The notes below the pieces were generated by a model. The model ran no database searches, had not been told where the DNA came from, and worked only from the letters and a program-made list of their open reading frames with translations. Below, piece by piece: positions 13,851 through 15,727 of a stretch of 15,727 nt of DNA. The stretch spans positions 1 through 15,727 of the forward strand of contig JAITSE010000085.1 of the NCBI GenBank assembly GCA_031288005.1, written 5' to 3'. A program made the translations under genes and the position numbers. Position 1 is the first letter of the stretch, and every line of letters begins with the position of its first letter. The stretch is from Treponema sp. (GTDB lineage Bacteria; Spirochaetota; Spirochaetia; Treponematales; Breznakiellaceae).

Positions 13851-13872
13851 TCTCAGTACCTATAGGACGCTC
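13851..13872. repeat. CCTATAGGACGCTC repeat, copy 2
   Basis: TCTCAGTA (13851-13858) leads into CCTATAGGACGCTC (13859-13872), which is identical to 12417-12430. It lies 21 bases upstream of the possible -35 at 13832-13837 and closes the interval 12417-13872 that contains the two unknown genes. Confidence 0.65.
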
Positions 13873-14030
13873 CCGCATTCTGGAATCAGAGCCGCCTGGA
13901 ATTTTGGGAACCCTGCGGACCTGCGGTCCGCTTGGAGTTTTTTGAACCCTTATGTCAATGTGAACCCTTTAGTCGCAAAAAACTCCCCGCAATGGACCTC
14001 CGGGCTTTTCCCCTGCGGACAGTAGTCCGT

Positions 14031-14069
14031 GCGGACCGAAGCAAGCCGTAGGCTTGCTTAGCGGTCCGC
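14031..14069 (+). repeat. Long stem-loop, terminator-like on the plus strand
   Basis: GCGGACCG pairs with CGGTCCGC (14031-14038, 14062-14069). Inside it AAGCAAGCC pairs with GGCTTGCTT (14039-14047, 14051-14059) around a GTA loop, giving 17 bp with one 2-base bulge. TTGAAGTTTTT follows at 14070-14080, as in an intrinsic terminator, but no plus-strand gene lies upstream for it to serve. The nearby hairpin 13915-13931 has a parallel tail (TTGGAGTTTTTT). Confidence 0.55.
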
Positions 14070-14095
14070 TTGAAGTTTTTGCACTATTTGTGACT

Positions 14096-14128
14096 CGGAA
14101 ACTTCGGAAACTTGTTTCCGCGTTTCCG
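14096..14128. repeat. GGAAAC/GTTTCC hairpin, second copy
   Basis: CGGAAAC (14096-14102, 14105-14111), two bases, then GTTTCCG (14114-14120, 14122-14128). Same module as 11155-11197, with two arms on each side, lying between the inverted AGTTTTTGC/GCAAAAACT arms. Confidence 0.75.
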
Positions 14129-14338
14129 TGTGAACCTCCTGGGCGGCAAAAACTCCGAAGCAAACCGCGTTAGCGGTTTGCACTTCTCCCCAGGGCCGCT
14201 GTTTTCTTAAAAGCGGCTTGTTGTTCCGGCTCAACGGGCTTGCGGCGATTTGGAATACGGCATCTTCATGCAGGCGCCGGCGGCGGGCTTAGACTCTGTT
14301 ATAAAGATTCCCCGGCAGGTATACTGAAAAGTAACGTT

Positions 14339-15721
14339 ATGCGTATCCTTATCAAGCCTCATCGCTTTTCTGAAACAGTGCGGGTTCCCGCGTCAAAGTC
14401 TCATACTATTAGGCGGCTGCTCTTGGCGGCTTTGGGAGAGGGGGTTTCGGAAATTAGGTATCCGCTGGATTCCTTGGACGCTCGTTCCTGCGTGGCTGTG
14501 TGCCGGGGTCTGGGGGCGGATATAACCGAACTGCGCGCGGAGGATCCTTTATGCCCGAATCCGGCGGATGAAGAGGGGAAACGTCTTGTGGCATGGACGG
14601 TCAGGGGTGTGGGAGGGGCGGGGCTGCGGGCGAATGGGGGGCCGCTGGATGTGGGGAACTCAGGGACTACGCTGTTTTTGGTTCTGGCTGCCGCTGCTTT
14701 GGGGAGGGAGGATGTGGTTTTTACCGGGGACGCTCAGATCGCCCGCCGGGGGGCGGGGCCTTTGCTTGAGGCGCTTCGGGGGCTGGGGATAACCGTGAGT
14801 TCCGGGCCTGGGGGCTGCGTTCCTATTACGGTGAGGGGTCCCTGGAGGGGGGGGCGGGTGAGTCTTCCCTGTCCCACGAGCCAGTACCTTTCGGCGCTGC
14901 TTCTGGCCGCTCCGCTGGCTCCGGCGGGGACGGTAACTGAAATCGATGTGCCGCTTCTCAACGAGAAGCCTTACATAGACCTGACTCTTTCGTACCTTAA
15001 AGCTCAGGGAATCCCTTGGGAGGGGGCGGCGGATTATTCGTATTTCCGTATTCCCGGGGGGGCGTCCTATAAACCGGTGAATGGGCCTGTTATTGGGGAT
15101 TTCTCTTCCGCCGCTTTTCCGGGGTGCGCGGCCGCCATAGGCGGCTTCGCTATAGGCGGCTCGGCCATTCTCGGAGAGTCTACGGCTCTCGGAGAGTCTA
15201 CGACTCTCTTGGGGCTTGATCCTCATGATTGCCAGGGGGACAAGGCGGTTTTCGATATGCTCGCCCATATGGGCTGCGATGTGGCCTGGGACCGGCTGGA
15301 TGGGGAGTGGCGGCTCAGGGTTTCCTGCGGGGGGGGGCTTAGGGGGGGGAGGTTCGATTTGAACGACACGCCTGACTTGCTTCCGGTGGCGGCGGTATTG
15401 GGGGCTTACGCCGAGGGGGAGACCGCCTTGGTCAATGTGGCTCACGCGAGGATCAAGGAGACGGATCGTATTGCGGTGATGGCCGGGGAGCTTGGGAAGC
15501 TGGGGGCGGCGATCACGGAGAGGCCGGATGGGCTTGTCATTCGGGGGGGAGGTCTTAGGGGGGGGGCGGTGGATGGCCACGGGGATCACCGGGTGGTGAT
15601 GGCTCTGGCGGTGGCGGCTTTGGGAGCTTCGGGGCCGGTGGAGATTGCGGGGGCGGAAAGCGCCGCGGTTACCTATCCGGGTTTTCCTGAGTTAATGGCG
15701 GCGCATATTATAGAAGAATAG
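14339..15721 (+). CDS. aroA: 3-phosphoshikimate 1-carboxyvinyltransferase (EPSP synthase)
   Basis: A 460-aa enzyme (usual length about 430) that joins phosphoenolpyruvate to shikimate-3-phosphate in the route to chorismate and aromatic amino acids. The order of motifs is complete: PASKSHTIRRLLLAAL (17-32, with Lys20, Ser21 and Arg25 as in the canonical KSxxxR), DVGNSGT (104-110), TSQYLSALLLAAPL (180-193), EKPYIDLTLSYL (209-220), GDFSSAAF (253-260), LNDTPDLLPVAA (341-352, likely catalytic Asp346), RIKETDRIA (371-379, Glu374/Arg377) and GDHRVVMA (415-422). ATG at 14339 is chosen because MRILIKPHRFSETVRVPASK is a normal family N-terminus. The frame is open upstream to 14240, and no strong ribosome site precedes ATG. 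The excess length includes an IGGFAIGGSAILGESTALGE segment (about 267-289) built by tandem duplication. The gene is very G-rich, with G tracts of 7-9. It stops six bases before the window end. Confidence 0.96.
   Translation: MRILIKPHRFSETVRVPASKSHTIRRLLLAALGEGVSEIRYPLDSLDARSCVAVCRGLGADITELRAEDPLCPNPADEEGKRLVAWTVRGVGGAGLRANGGPLDVGNSGTTLFLVLAAAALGREDVVFTGDAQIARRGAGPLLEALRGLGITVSSGPGGCVPITVRGPWRGGRVSLPCPTSQYLSALLLAAPLAPAGTVTEIDVPLLNEKPYIDLTLSYLKAQGIPWEGAADYSYFRIPGGASYKPVNGPVIGDFSSAAFPGCAAAIGGFAIGGSAILGESTALGESTTLLGLDPHDCQGDKAVFDMLAHMGCDVAWDRLDGEWRLRVSCGGGLRGGRFDLNDTPDLLPVAAVLGAYAEGETALVNVAHARIKETDRIAVMAGELGKLGAAITERPDGLVIRGGGLRGGAVDGHGDHRVVMALAVAALGASGPVEIAGAESAAVTYPGFPELMAAHIIEE
15137..15204 (+). 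repeat. Two adjacent in-frame tandem duplications inside aroA
   Basis: A 15-bp unit beginning ATAGGCGGCT occurs at 15137 and again at 15152. It is followed by an 18-bp unit (15169-15186 and 15187-15204, 17 of 18 identical) containing GGAGAGTCTACG. Both units are multiples of three and encode IGGFA-IGGSA and LGEST-ALGEST, in place of the short loop other EPSP synthases have before the GLDP..QGDKAVFDML block. Confidence 0.75.
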
Positions 15722-15727
15722 CGCGCA

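Larger units (their letters stand above)
13911..14217. repeat. Cluster of nested and tandem hairpins upstream of aroA
   Basis: About 300 bases with no gene and at least six inverted repeats: GCGGACC/GGTCCGC (13915-13921, 13925-13931); GGAGTTTTTTG/CAAAAAACTCC (13934-13944, 13976-13986), enclosing the direct repeat TGAACCCTT (13943-13951, 13961-13969); the long stem at 14031-14069; AGTTTTTGC/GCAAAAACT (14074-14082, 14146-14154), enclosing the GGAAAC module; GCAAACCGC/GCGGTTTGC (14160-14168, 14173-14181); and GCCGCT/AGCGGC (14195-14200, 14212-14217). The recurring words (GGTCCGC, AGTTTTTG, CAAAAACTCC) indicate duplicated, modular repeat units rather than chance hairpins. Confidence 0.7.

Noticed and set aside
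13915..14181. CRISPR-like array because of repeated palindromic words
   Set aside because: Repeat lengths and spacings are irregular, units are nested rather than tandem with unique spacers, and no cas gene is present.
15329..15349. Frameshift in aroA at the G9/G8 tracts
   Set aside because: The frame is continuous through both tracts and all downstream motifs (NDTPD, KETDR, DHR) are in frame, so the copy given here is intact.
14660..15589. 309-codon minus-strand frame across aroA
   Set aside because: It is antisense to a fully motif-supported EPSP synthase, its product is extremely Pro/Arg-rich, and its length follows from the absence of stops in G-rich DNA.

Overview
The window looks like chromosomal DNA of an anaerobic, fermentative spirochaete, most likely a termite-gut-type Treponema. 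That assignment is an inference. It rests on two treponeme-style lipoprotein genes, a five-gene [FeFe]-hydrogenase operon of the electron-bifurcating type, AGGAG-type ribosome sites with some GTG/TTG starts, and many GC-rich palindromic spacers between AT-richer genes. No rRNA, tRNA or CRISPR array was seen.

Layout. 1-655: a decayed DDE transposase, ISNCY-like, cut off at the left edge and carrying at least two frame lesions. 784-2307 (-): a 507-aa lipoprotein, flanked on both sides by GC-rich palindromic DNA that shares an identical 17-bp word. 2308-2749: gene-free, with two operator-like palindromes, the GC-rich repeat and a possible promoter. 2706-3712 (+): a polyprenyl-phosphate-mannose-synthase-type glycosyltransferase fused to a GtrA membrane domain. 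It is broken at its start and lacks the middle of the catalytic domain. 3681-5186 (+): a GT-C/ArnT-PMT-like membrane glycosyltransferase, which could use the lipid-linked sugar that the preceding enzyme would have made. 5146-6926 (-): an FecCD-type permease and its ATPase for metal chelates or cobalamin, with no binding protein in view. 7119-12305 (-): the hydrogenase operon, in transcription order NuoE-like subunit, HATPase_c protein, HndB-like [2Fe-2S] protein, NuoF-like subunit, HydA catalytic subunit. It has a good sigma70-type promoter (12367-12395) and an intrinsic terminator (7061-7097). 12431-12852: gene-poor and palindrome-rich. 12853-13782 (-): a small lipoprotein followed by an AT-rich unknown protein, probably one transcript. 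13873-14338: a dense cluster of hairpins. 14339-15721 (+): aroA (EPSP synthase), with internal tandem duplications and long G tracts.

How the genes work together. The hydrogenase subunits should form a soluble Hyd/Hnd complex coupling NAD(P)H and reduced ferredoxin to H2 formation, or the reverse. The HATPase_c protein and the HndB-like protein are accessory or regulatory members.

The most unusual material is non-coding. A GGAAAC/GTTTCC multi-arm hairpin occurs both inside the hydrogenase operon and upstream of aroA. A 14-bp word lies exactly 21 bp upstream of the -35 box of two different minus-strand promoters. A 17-bp perfect-arm inverted repeat sits on the hydrogenase -35 box. I did not find a convincing new multi-gene system. 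The best candidates for something undescribed are these repeats and the unknown gene pair at 12853-13782.
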